Below the pieces are notes generated by a model. That model saw only the letters and a program-made list of their open reading frames with translations. It searched no databases and was not told where the DNA came from. From Parvularculaceae bacterium (GTDB lineage Bacteria > Pseudomonadota > Alphaproteobacteria > Caulobacterales > Parvularculaceae), in NCBI GenBank assembly GCA_028284065.1, contig JANQSJ010000003.1, positions 62,001-126,000 on the forward strand: 64,000 bases of DNA, written 5' to 3'. Numbering within the stretch: position 1 is the stretch's first letter; each line of letters opens with the position of its first letter. The position numbers were made by a program, and so were the translations under genes. This document shows positions 35,101 to 42,761 of the stretch, piece after piece.

Positions 35101-35164
35101 CGGCGAGAACCGCAAACAAAGGGAACGCAAGAAGGCGCACGCGGAACAATGTGACATTGAGCAT
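32159..35164 (-). CDS. exported BNR/sortilin-type beta-propeller protein
   Basis: About 1001 residues from the ATG at 35164; a TTG four codons earlier is less likely. A signal peptide (ending SPASAA) leads to 10-15 Asp-box/BNR motifs such as TTDGGGAWRPV, SVDGGATWRHM, TRDGGESWEKV, STDGGDSWREI and TEDGGEEWKPI, the pattern of VPS10/sortilin-like propellers often labelled glycosyl hydrolase BNR. The last 200 residues include a helical, probably coiled-coil stretch (RQDLQRQEALALRARDAADR). No catalytic residues of sialidases are apparent. It is exported and probably binds or processes peptides or glycans; function unknown. Confidence 0.82.
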   Translation of the reverse strand: MLNVTLFRVRLLAFPLFAVLAAAASLSPASAARDVSELMSTLEWRNVGPERGGRSIAVAGSAARPHEAYFGATGGGLWKTTDGGGAWRPVTDGQIDSSSVGAVAIAPSNPDIVYIGMGEGQLRANVMQGDGVYKSVDGGATWRHMGLAATKTITTIRVHPKNPDIVYAAALGDPFAPNDARGVYRTRDGGESWEKVLFKSAEAGAIDLSMDPRNPDRLFATIWQVYRKPWKLWSGGPQSAIYTSTDGGDSWREITGNPGLPEGPLGKMTIAVSPADPMRVYANIEAKKGGLYRSDDGGATWAHVNGARKLWQRSFYFMQVRPDPKDRDKVYVLSFKLERSTDGGRSFTSIPTRHADIHDLWIDPTNPDRMIVADDGGGSVTVNGGATWTAQDYSTAQIYRVTTTNDVPYHICGAQQDNTTICVASRTRFPGVKDRYTDYYTIAGSEMGYVAADPDEKGVFYVGATNSLSRYDRETERMAEVHPYPYVVMGQTAASMEDRWNWTFPIVFSDVGGKSLYAGSQRLWRTEDGGEEWKPISGDLTRADPDTLGETGGPVLLDQDGPEVYATLYTIAPSRFEADVIWTGSDDGLIHLTQNGGGDWRDVTPSDIPTNTRISFIDASHHEPARAYAAIKRYEMGDRAPYVYATSDYGASWRRIDGGLPDGDFVHAVREDPERQGLLYIGTEHGVFVSVDDGESWIDAALNLPDVHVSGLEVRGDELVIATHGRGFYVLDGLDLLRASLEAEADGPLFVAGAPGIRRLQEASIYFEADAPVTAAGLQILDRNGQAIRTLFDARPLAAGGHRFRWRLSHDGAAVFPGMILESLTPAIGPLAAPGRYIARLTADGRQFDADVSIEMDPRLERDVTRQDLQRQEALALRARDAADRANKAVIEIRRLRAALEGGSCGAAPNDACAAALSRLGDVEKRLYQVKNESPKDKIAYPIQLNDRIAGLQQSFTFSDGPPTAGQAAVLERLEDELAAVMKDVDAARAAAAALSAESAE

Positions 35165-35206
35165 AGAAGAAGCCAACTTCGATAAGCGCCGACAATTGAA
35201 GGAACC

Positions 35207-37198
35207 TCAGCGGAGGTTCCAGCCGACAATATGAAACAGGAGTGCGCCCGGCCACATCGCGAACGCCGCGAGGCCGAGCGCGGCGAGATGCACGCGGGCG
35301 ATCAGCGAGCCGACGCCTGACGGTCCGCCAGCGGACGTCCACGCGCGAAGAGCGGCGAAGATCATAACGACGCCGAGGGCGAGATGCGCGTTCGTCAGCG
35401 CGAGGATCGACGCGATCCGCCGCACGTCGCCGTTCGACGCCCGCTCCGTGATGCCGGCGAGAGTGTCGTAGCCAACGACGAAGGCGGCGAGGATCGCCGC
35501 AGCGGTCGCCCCCGCCCCCACGGACGCGCCCTTCGCCAGCCCGCCAAAGGCGAGGCCGCGCGGCCAGAACACCGCAGCGAGGCCCGAGAGCGACGCAAGA
35601 AAGCCGATTGAGAATAGAGCGGCGAGCGCTTGCGGGTTCGCAAAGGCCGGCATCTGACGAAACGACGTGCTGGTCCATGTGTGCAGGAAGACCGGACCGT
35701 TGGGGTCCGGGCGGCGGAAGAACCGACGCCGGTCGCCGTCTTCTGAATCGTAGACGCCGGGCGCGGCCTCATTGAACCGGTCCCCGTCAATGAGAAGGCC
35801 GCCGTCGGCGTCTTCTTCCACCCGCAAGACCCCATTCGCCGCAAAGAAACTTGCGAACGTCGTCAGCGAGCGGCGCTCAAGCCAGTAAACGCCGGCGAGG
35901 TCGTCCGGGTCGGCGACCATTTCCGGGGGCGGCTCGACCGCCGAAGGATCAGGCAGCCGAAGCGGTCCCACCTGAGAGGTCAGGAACGCATCCCAGGGAG
36001 ATTGTCGGTCATCGCGCTCATATTTCTTCGGGCCGTCCGGCCCCTGAACAAGGCGCCCTCGTCCGGTTAGTCTTTGCGCGAGGTCTTTCACGGACGGCTG
36101 CGGCGCGGCCGAGAACACCGATATCGCGACGCCGGCGTTACTTTCCGGAAAGACGCCCATCAGGCTGCGCGTGCCTGGAAGCCCGCAGCCATGGCTGATG
36201 AACCGTTCGCCGGCGTGATCCGCGACGTAGAAGTGGAGCCCTATGCCCGGATCTGCCGGATGGTGGCCGAACTGGCGCTGATGCATGGTTTTGCGCGCGT
36301 CAGACGACAAAACGTCGGCGTGCGCCGCCGCATCTTCGTCAGCATGCATCGCGGCGTATTTCAGCAACTCCGCAGTCGTCGTAATGACGCCGCCGGACGC
36401 GGCCGTCAGCGGGTGTTTCGGGTGAAACGGCACGGCCTGAAGGTCGCCGTTCGGGAATATTCCGTAAGGAACGGCGAGGTTCGCCGGCGGCTCGACCACA
36501 TGGTGCAGGACCGCCGGAGACATGCCGAGCGGGCGAAAGATATTGTCAGCGAAATAGTCGCGCAGCGGCGCGCCGGTGAGGTCTTCGATCATCACGCTTT
36601 CGAGGGCCACGCCGAGATTCGCGTATTGGCCGATCGCGCCCGGCTCGCGTTCTATGTTCTCGGAAAAGAACCGCGCCACGTCGTCAGACGCCACGGGGAC
36701 GTCTATGTCGGTTAACGCGCCCTGGGGCGAGAAATGCCCAGCCATGCCGGAGGAGTGGGTCATCAGCTGGCGGATGGTCACCTTGCCCCCGCGAGGGGGC
36801 GGCAGTTGATAGCGCGTCAGATACTTGTTCACGGGATCGTCGAGCGACTGGATAAGGCCGCGCTCCAGGAGCTGCATGATAGCCGTCGCGGTGAAGGTCT
36901 TTGAGATCGAACACATCCGGATCATCGTCTTTTCCGGATCGAGCGGGATGCCGCGGCCGAAGTCCTGCCAACCATATCCTTTCAGAAAGACCACTTCGCC
37001 GTCCTGGATGACGCCGACCGAAGCGCCGGTGATCCTCCTGGCGTCAAGTTCCGCGCCGAAATAGGCGTCGGCCCAGGCCTCGATTTCACCGCCATCGAAC
37101 TCGACGCGCGCCTCAGCGGCGCCAACCGCAAAGACGCCTGCAACCAGCAAAGCAAGCGCCGCCGCACAGAAGCGGCGTCCAATATCAAGACTGGCCAT
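35207..37198 (-). CDS. exported serine hydrolase with C-terminal membrane segments
   Basis: 663 residues from the ATG at 37198, which opens a clear signal peptide (ending GAAEA); the longer frame from 37435 adds arginine-rich, unlikely sequence. The catalytic motif is SISK (Ser97, Lys100), then GQYANLG for the Tyr motif, and a His-Gly region (FISHGCGLPG). The last 150 residues hold about four membrane helices. It resembles the protein at 9466-11409 in layout, a periplasmic beta-lactamase-fold hydrolase tethered by a C-terminal membrane bundle. Substrate unknown, probably a peptide or ester. Confidence 0.82.
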   Translation of the reverse strand: MASLDIGRRFCAAALALLVAGVFAVGAAEARVEFDGGEIEAWADAYFGAELDARRITGASVGVIQDGEVVFLKGYGWQDFGRGIPLDPEKTMIRMCSISKTFTATAIMQLLERGLIQSLDDPVNKYLTRYQLPPPRGGKVTIRQLMTHSSGMAGHFSPQGALTDIDVPVASDDVARFFSENIEREPGAIGQYANLGVALESVMIEDLTGAPLRDYFADNIFRPLGMSPAVLHHVVEPPANLAVPYGIFPNGDLQAVPFHPKHPLTAASGGVITTTAELLKYAAMHADEDAAAHADVLSSDARKTMHQRQFGHHPADPGIGLHFYVADHAGERFISHGCGLPGTRSLMGVFPESNAGVAISVFSAAPQPSVKDLAQRLTGRGRLVQGPDGPKKYERDDRQSPWDAFLTSQVGPLRLPDPSAVEPPPEMVADPDDLAGVYWLERRSLTTFASFFAANGVLRVEEDADGGLLIDGDRFNEAAPGVYDSEDGDRRRFFRRPDPNGPVFLHTWTSTSFRQMPAFANPQALAALFSIGFLASLSGLAAVFWPRGLAFGGLAKGASVGAGATAAAILAAFVVGYDTLAGITERASNGDVRRIASILALTNAHLALGVVMIFAALRAWTSAGGPSGVGSLIARVHLAALGLAAFAMWPGALLFHIVGWNLR

Positions 37199-37351
37199 GC
37201 TGTAGTGATCGCCTCGCCGCTTTGCGTCGCCTCGGTGCAGGGTCCGCGATGGCGGCCCGGACGGACTGTGCCGGGCTCCGGCCGCGGCGTCAAAACCGCC
37301 GCAGCGGCGAAATTCTTCGACTCTTATCGCCGCCATGCCTGCGGCGATTGA

Positions 37352-37380
37352 TTGACAATGGCGTCGACCGCGCAATTTTG
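37352..37380 (+). promoter_or_regulatory. possible promoter of the DUF6152 operon
   Basis: A perfect -35 TTGACA (37352-37357) lies 60 bp before the lipoprotein ATG. The -10 at the right distance (AATTTT, 37374-37379) is poor, so this is a tentative assignment. Confidence 0.35.
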
Positions 37381-37416
37381 GCGGAACAAGCAAGCCAATC
37401 AGAGGACGCAGCATCC

Positions 37417-38358
37417 ATGGATTCCTTCGGGGCATTCAAAATCGCGTCGGCGGCGATGGCCGCGGCGCTCCTGTCGGCCTGCGGCGCGGAGACCGCCGCG
37501 GAAGGAAGCTCGGAGGCTGAGACGTCAACGACTGCGGAAGTCCAGTCGGACGAAGCAGACGCGGGCGCTGGAACGACTCAAGCCTCGACGGCCGGCGGCG
37601 AAGGATTCGAACCGGGCGGCAAGCGCGATCTCAATGGCGTATGGCGCGCCATGAATCGGGCGAATTTCGACCTCGAAGCGCACCACGCGCGCCACGCCCT
37701 GCAGCTTGTCGACGGGCCGATGGGCCCGGTGCCGGACAAGCGCGTCGTCGCGCTCGGCGCGGTGGGCGCAGTGCCCGCCGGCCCAAGCGTCGTCGAAGGC
37801 GGAGAGATACCCTACACGGATGAGGCGCGCGCGACGCGCGACGACAACCGCGCGAACTGGATTGACCGTGACCCGGAGATCAAATGCTATCTGCCTGGCG
37901 TGCCGCGGGCGACCTATATGCCGTATCCCTTTCAGATCCTGCAGAGCGCCGACCAGACGCTGTTCGTCTACGAATATGCGAACGCAGTGCGGAACGTTTT
38001 CTTGGAGGACCCCGGCGAGGCGCCGATCGATTCCTGGATGGGCCAGTCCTACGGCCGCTGGGACGGCGACACATTTGTTGTCGAAGTGACGGCCCAGAAC
38101 GGCCGCACCTGGTTCGACCGGTCCGGGAATTTCGGCACCCCAACGCTCAAAGTGACGGAGCGCTACACCAAGATCGACGACAGCCACATCCGCTATCAGG
38201 CGACGCTTGAAGACCCGGAGGTCTACACAAGACCCTGGGATATTGAGATGGTTCTTTATCGGCTTGTCGAGGACGACGGCAGCCTGCAGGAATTCAATTG
38301 CGTCGAGTTCGTCGAAGAACTGATGTATGGTCACCTGAGAAAGGAGCCGGTCCAATGA
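37417..38358 (+). CDS. lipoprotein of DUF6152-associated operon
   Basis: 313 residues. A lipobox (LLSAC, Cys22) is followed by a Thr/Ser/Ala/Glu-rich linker to about residue 65, then a globular domain beginning DLNGVWRAM. The motif SYGRWDGDTFVVE and the following WFDRSGNFGTPTL and VTERYTKID are shared with the next gene's product, so the two are paralogues. The mature protein should sit in a membrane facing the periplasm. Its stop overlaps the start of the next gene (ATGA). Function unknown; such proteins are common next to DUF6152 proteins. Confidence 0.75.
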   Translation: MDSFGAFKIASAAMAAALLSACGAETAAEGSSEAETSTTAEVQSDEADAGAGTTQASTAGGEGFEPGGKRDLNGVWRAMNRANFDLEAHHARHALQLVDGPMGPVPDKRVVALGAVGAVPAGPSVVEGGEIPYTDEARATRDDNRANWIDRDPEIKCYLPGVPRATYMPYPFQILQSADQTLFVYEYANAVRNVFLEDPGEAPIDSWMGQSYGRWDGDTFVVEVTAQNGRTWFDRSGNFGTPTLKVTERYTKIDDSHIRYQATLEDPEVYTRPWDIEMVLYRLVEDDGSLQEFNCVEFVEELMYGHLRKEPVQ

Positions 38359-39407
38359 GCACCAAGAACCTTATCGCTTCAGCCGCCGCCTGCGCGGCGT
38401 TGTGCGCTGCGGGAACGCTCGCGGCCGCCGATGAGCCATACGAGCCGCCGCGCATGCCCGACGGAACGCCCGACATGCAAGGGGTCTGGACGAACGCCTC
38501 AATCACCGTCCTTGAACGGCCGGCCGGCCTCGACAAGCTCGTCCTGAGCGACGCCGAAGCGCAGGGCGTCCTTAAGGCGACCGACGAGTTTTTCAACATC
38601 TCCGAAGACCTTGAGCCGACGGACCCGGATGCGCCGGCGCTCGCGAAGGGAGATGACTCGATCCGCGGCGCCGGCGGCTACAATACCTTCTGGACCGACT
38701 TCGGCTCCCAGATGGGCATGGTCAACGGCGAATGGCGCAGCTCCTGGATCGTTGAGCCGGAAAACGGCAAGCTGCCATACTCGGCTGAAGGCGGCGCGCG
38801 CGCCATGAAGTACGCCTCGCGCTACCGCAGCTTCGATGGGCCGGAGACGCGTCCCGCCGCGGAGCGCTGCACGATCGGCTTCGGCTCCACGGGCGGACCG
38901 CCCATGCTGAACGTTCTTTACAACAATCACTATCAGATCGTGCAGACGCCGGAGACGGTCGGCATCCTGGTGGAGATGAACCACAACACGCGGCTCGTGC
39001 GGATCAATGGCGAACACCGCCCGAAGGCGATGCGCGGCTGGCTCGGCGACAGCATCGGTCGCTGGGACGGCGATACGCTCGTCGTCGAGACAACGAATTT
39101 CCACCCCGACGCCAGCATGCGCGGCGCCATTCGTCATCGCGTCTTCATGTCGCCGGAGGCGAAGGTGACCGAACGCTTCACGCGCGTGTCCGACGGCGAG
39201 ATCTTCTATGAATTCACCGTCGATGACCCGGCGATCTATCGCCAGCCCTGGCGCGGCGAAATGACTCTTCGCCAGGCGGAAGGTCCGATATACGAATATG
39301 CTTGCCATGAAGCGAACTACTCCCTGCCGAACATTCTGGCGGGAGCGCGGCGCGAAGAGGCCGCCGCGGCCGAGGGCGCTTCGGAGGCCGTGGAGGAAGG
39401 TAGATGA
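38355..39407 (+). CDS. exported protein, paralogue in DUF6152 operon
   Basis: 350 residues with a signal peptide ending LAAADE. The body opens PRMPDGTPDMQGVWTN and carries SIGRWDGDTLVVETTNF and PEAKVTERFTRVSDGEI, the same fold signature as the preceding lipoprotein but with about 90 extra residues in the N-terminal half. The tail is Ala/Glu-rich. Start and stop each overlap a neighbour by four bases, so three proteins are made in linked amounts, implying a complex or a shared substrate. No catalytic motif recognised. Confidence 0.75.
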   Translation: MSTKNLIASAAACAALCAAGTLAAADEPYEPPRMPDGTPDMQGVWTNASITVLERPAGLDKLVLSDAEAQGVLKATDEFFNISEDLEPTDPDAPALAKGDDSIRGAGGYNTFWTDFGSQMGMVNGEWRSSWIVEPENGKLPYSAEGGARAMKYASRYRSFDGPETRPAAERCTIGFGSTGGPPMLNVLYNNHYQIVQTPETVGILVEMNHNTRLVRINGEHRPKAMRGWLGDSIGRWDGDTLVVETTNFHPDASMRGAIRHRVFMSPEAKVTERFTRVSDGEIFYEFTVDDPAIYRQPWRGEMTLRQAEGPIYEYACHEANYSLPNILAGARREEAAAAEGASEAVEEGR

Positions 39408-39916
39408 TCGCTAAACGTAGATTGAGCCTGAAGGCCCTTGCTGGACTTGGCGCATTATCGATCGCGGCGCCCGCCGGGGTCGCCTACGCCCACCACGCGT
39501 TCTCCGCGGAGTTCGACGCCGACGCGCCCGTTCTTCTGAAGGGTGAGGTCACCCGCGTGGAGTGGGTGAACCCGCATACCTGGATACATATGGCGGCGCG
39601 GCAGGAAGCCGTGGAAGGCGAAGAAGCGGATGCGGCGGTATTGGCGGAGGCGGATACCCAGGCGTGGATGGTCGAGGGCGGCACGCCGAACACGCTTCTG
39701 CGCGCCGGGCTCAACCGCAAATCGCTGAAGATCGGCACGGAAATTATCGTCCGCGGCTATCAGAGCAAGGATCGCCTGTGCGAACCCGCCTGCAAGGCGA
39801 ATGGCCGCGACATCACCTTTACCGACGGCCGCAAGATCTTCATGGGATCGAGCGGCACCGGCGCGCCGCTAGATGGCGCAGACCCGCGGGAGCGCCGCCG
39901 CCGCCGGCCTAACTGA
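39404..39916 (+). CDS. DUF6152 family exported protein
   Basis: 170 residues. Signal peptide (KALAGLGALSIAAPAGVAYA) then AHHAFSAEFDADAPVLLKGE, VTRVEWVNPHTWIHM and WMVEGGTPNTLLRAGL, the classic DUF6152 pattern; the GTEIIVRGYQSKDRLCEPAC segment contains two Cys that could form a disulfide. The ATG overlaps the previous stop. The fold looks like a small beta barrel (OB-like). DUF6152 proteins have no assigned function. A terminator follows at 39954, closing the operon. Confidence 0.85.
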   Translation: MIAKRRLSLKALAGLGALSIAAPAGVAYAHHAFSAEFDADAPVLLKGEVTRVEWVNPHTWIHMAARQEAVEGEEADAAVLAEADTQAWMVEGGTPNTLLRAGLNRKSLKIGTEIIVRGYQSKDRLCEPACKANGRDITFTDGRKIFMGSSGTGAPLDGADPRERRRRRPN

Positions 39917-39953
39917 GCGCTGCGCGCGCACGCGACGGCGGAAATGCGCCAAG

Positions 39954-39980
39954 GCCCTGCGCGTCGGCGGGGCTTTTTCT
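39954..39980 (+). terminator. Rho-independent terminator of the DUF6152 operon
   Basis: GCCCTGC and GCGGGGC form a 7-bp stem (one G-U pair) around a 6-nt loop, followed by TTTTTCT. It lies about 40 bp past the DUF6152 stop. Confidence 0.75.
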
Positions 39981-40160
39981 GTGCGCCCCCTTTCTGACCG
40001 ACAACAGCGTGGCGGGCTTGATGCGGTTGGCTCTTTTGCCAATCCGCGCCGCATGCCAGTCTTTGTAATATCAACCATTCAAGGCGAGCGGCTCGGCTCA
40101 TGCCATCGACGCCGCTCAACAGCCAGCAACCAGAGACACGCCTGAAAGCGAGGATGCCCC

Positions 40161-41795
40161 ATGCGCCGCCCAGATGCGACTTGCAGATCGTCAACGACGC
40201 CCGGCCGGCGCCGCGCCTTCTACGCGTGCGCCGCGGCGATCGCCGCGCTTGCGACGGCCGCCATCGCGACGCCTGGCGCCGCGGCGGCGGATGAGACGCG
40301 CCAGACGATACTCTCGCCGGAAATCCTCCTCGATGAAAAGGGCGAGGCGATCGTGGGCGAACGAGGGCTGATCCTCGTTCCCGAGAACCGAAAGAACCCC
40401 GACTCGCGGCTGATTGCGGTTCATTTTCAACGCTACCCGCCGATCAATCCGGGCAAGGACCGACCGCCCGTCTTTCTCTTGCCGGGCGGACCTGGAAGCG
40501 ATTACAAGTTCACGAATCAGAGCCGGATTGATTTCCTGAACCGGCTGCGCCAGACCCGCGAAGTCGTCGCCGTCAGCCAGCGCGGAAATCCCTCAGCCCC
40601 CGGACTTGTGCCGCATTTGCGCGCGCCCTCATCCGCGCCCGCGCCGCTTGACAAGCCGGGCTCGGTGGCGACGGCCATGAAGCGCAACCGCGCGGATTAC
40701 GATGCGGCGCTTGCGGCCTGGAAGAAAGCGGGCGTCGACGTCGAGGGCTATGACATCCTCAATATCGTCGACGACGTAAACGACCTGCGCGCGGCGCTCG
40801 GCTATGACAAGATTTTCCTGCGCGGTTGCAGCTTCGGCTCGCAATGGAGCTTTAGCTATCTGAAGCGCTGGCCGGAGACGGTCGAGCGCGCGATGCTGAG
40901 CGGCGTCGAGCCGCTCGACTACGCCTATGACAGCGCGAAATGGCTGTGGGCCTCGATGGCGCGCCTCGCCGCGCAGGCGGAGGCGGACCCGGATCTCGCA
41001 CCCGCCATTCCGGAAGGCGGCCTGATGGCGGCGCTAGAGACTGTCGTCGAACGGCTTGAAACGGCGCCGGTCACTGTTGGGATCATCAATCCCCAAAACG
41101 GCGAAGAGGTCGACGTCGTTCTCGGCGCGGACGACTTGCGCCTGGGCGCGATCCGCTATTTCGGGGCGTTCGGCAAAAAGACCGATACAGACAATCTTGC
41201 CCTGTGGCCTCACTTCATCCTCGACATGTATGAAGGTGACTATCGCGCCCTCGGACTGATGGCCGCGTTTGGACGGCAGGATCTGTCGGGGGGAATTCTG
41301 ATCGGCCCGCTGATCGACAACAGCCTCGGCATTTCCGATGCGCGCGATGAGAAACTCCTGAACGAAGCCGAGCGGCGCTGGATCGATCCGAACTGGGGCT
41401 ATCGCGCAACGCGAGAGGTTAAGGCCGCGCCTGAAGTCGACGATGATTTCCGCGCGGACTGGCGTATTTCGACGCCGGTCCTGCTGGTGTCAGGAGACCT
41501 CGACTGGTCGACCCCGATCGAAAACGCCGAACACGCCGCGCAATTCCTCGACCTTGGCAAGCTCGTCACCGTCAAAGGCGCGACCCATTGCCCGCTTGGC
41601 AAAGAGGAGCAAATCCTCGCGCAAGACCCTGACGCCGTTGAGAAATTGCATGAGTTCATAGATGGCGACTTTAAGAACGATGCGGACCTTAAGGCCTATT
41701 TCGACGGGCTTCCCCAGGCCGTAGCCCTGGGGCCCATCGACTTTGCGCCGCGCAAGGACGTGACCCTTTATGAGGTCATGCTGAGCCGACGCTGA
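40161..41795 (+). CDS. exported alpha/beta hydrolase, proline-iminopeptidase/TAP-like
   Basis: 544 residues. A long basic N-terminus and hydrophobic segment (about 20-43) act as signal peptide. The hydrolase core shows FLLPGGPGSDY as oxyanion region, GCSFGSQWSFSYL as nucleophile elbow (G-x-S-x-G), and near the C-terminus SGDLDWSTPIENA (Asp) and KGATHCPLGK (His). This order matches tripeptidyl/prolyl aminopeptidase-like enzymes with a C-terminal TAP-like domain. It probably cleaves short peptides or esters in the periplasm. It stands alone between the DUF6152 terminator and tRNA-Gly. Confidence 0.83.
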   Translation: MRRPDATCRSSTTPGRRRAFYACAAAIAALATAAIATPGAAAADETRQTILSPEILLDEKGEAIVGERGLILVPENRKNPDSRLIAVHFQRYPPINPGKDRPPVFLLPGGPGSDYKFTNQSRIDFLNRLRQTREVVAVSQRGNPSAPGLVPHLRAPSSAPAPLDKPGSVATAMKRNRADYDAALAAWKKAGVDVEGYDILNIVDDVNDLRAALGYDKIFLRGCSFGSQWSFSYLKRWPETVERAMLSGVEPLDYAYDSAKWLWASMARLAAQAEADPDLAPAIPEGGLMAALETVVERLETAPVTVGIINPQNGEEVDVVLGADDLRLGAIRYFGAFGKKTDTDNLALWPHFILDMYEGDYRALGLMAAFGRQDLSGGILIGPLIDNSLGISDARDEKLLNEAERRWIDPNWGYRATREVKAAPEVDDDFRADWRISTPVLLVSGDLDWSTPIENAEHAAQFLDLGKLVTVKGATHCPLGKEEQILAQDPDAVEKLHEFIDGDFKNDADLKAYFDGLPQAVALGPIDFAPRKDVTLYEVMLSRR

Positions 41796-41912
41796 CGCGC
41801 TCCGTTGAGGGGTCATATGCTCCGTAAACGGTTAATCTGTCCCCGCGCGGGCGCGCGCCGAGGACCGGCGCGCCAGGCATGCGGCGTAGGAGGTTTGCGC
41901 AATAAGCTCGAT

Positions 41913-41986
41913 TGGAGCGGGTAGCCGGGATCGAACCGGCATCCTCAGCTTGGAAGGCTGCTGCACTACCATTGTGCTATACCCGC
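41913..41986 (-). tRNA. tRNA-Gly (anticodon TCC)
   Basis: On the minus strand the sequence folds as a full cloverleaf: acceptor GCGGGTA with TACCCGC, D arm GCAC/GTGC with loop AATGGTA, anticodon loop CTTCCAA (anticodon TCC), T arm GCCGG-TTCGATC-CCGGC, then T and encoded CCA. The anticodon stem has one G-A mismatch at 27-43, seen in related alphaproteobacterial tRNA-Gly genes. It reads GGA and GGG glycine codons. No integrase or att duplication is next to it. Confidence 0.96.
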
Positions 41987-42069
41987 GCCCGCCGCGCGGC
42001 GCGGACGCGCGCGAGGGAACGCCCCTCATAGCCGAAACGCGCGCGCGCGCAAACCGCCCGCCGGCGGCA

Positions 42070-42714
42070 TCACACGCCGTCGAGCTCATCGCGCCGCGGG
42101 CGAGCGTATTTCGGCGACGGCAAGTCGAACACAATCGCTGCGCCGCGCACGGCGAAGGTGGCGGCGACAGCGACCGCGGCGGCCACGTCCCGGCCCCAGC
42201 CGATCGCCAGGAGTCCCATATAAACGCCTGCGCCCAGGAGCGCGGCGGTTGCATAGATATCCTGCTTTAGAAGGAGCGGCGGCTCGTTCAGGAGCACGTC
42301 GCGCACGACCCCGCCGAATGTGGCCGACACCGCGCCCATGAAAATGGCGACGCCCGTCGGCGCGCCGACGGCCCGGGCGGCCTCCGCGCCGAGCACGGCG
42401 AAAACTGACAGGCCGATCGCGTCGGCCCAGATAAGCGCCTTCAGGCGCGAGGCTACGATTGGCTGGGCGAGCGTAGCGACGGCCGCGCCGGCGAGGCACA
42501 CCGGAATTGCGAGCGGGTCGGCGATCCACCAGACCGGGAAGGCGCCCAGGAGCACGTCGCGGATGGTGCCGCCGCCGACCCCCGTCACGCAGCCAATGAG
42601 CGCCACGCCAAAGAGGTCCATGTCATTGCGCAGCGCCGTCAACGCGCCGGACGCAGAGAAGACGAACAGACCGAGGCCCCCGAGCGCCGTAAAAACATCA
42701 AACGCGGAAAACAT
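42070..42714 (-). CDS. TRIC-type cation channel family protein (UPF0126)
   Basis: 214 residues, seven membrane segments with the internal duplication of the TRIC/UPF0126 (YicG-like) family. Each repeat carries the hallmark glycine motif: GCVTGVGGGTIRDVLLG and ATFGGVVRDVLLNEPP. Prokaryotic homologues are trimeric monovalent-cation channels of the inner membrane. The C-terminus is a short basic tail. It stands just downstream of an oxidoreductase gene on the same strand (47 bp), without obvious functional connection. Confidence 0.9.
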   Translation of the reverse strand: MFSAFDVFTALGGLGLFVFSASGALTALRNDMDLFGVALIGCVTGVGGGTIRDVLLGAFPVWWIADPLAIPVCLAGAAVATLAQPIVASRLKALIWADAIGLSVFAVLGAEAARAVGAPTGVAIFMGAVSATFGGVVRDVLLNEPPLLLKQDIYATAALLGAGVYMGLLAIGWGRDVAAAVAVAATFAVRGAAIVFDLPSPKYARPRRDELDGV

Positions 42715-42761
42715 AGGACGGGAGGAAGCCTCGATTCCCTCTCGCCCCGAACCTCGTCTGA

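Noticed and set aside
41880-42070. Integration site at tRNA-Gly
   Set aside because: No integrase, direct repeat of the tRNA 3' end or compositional shift is visible nearby.
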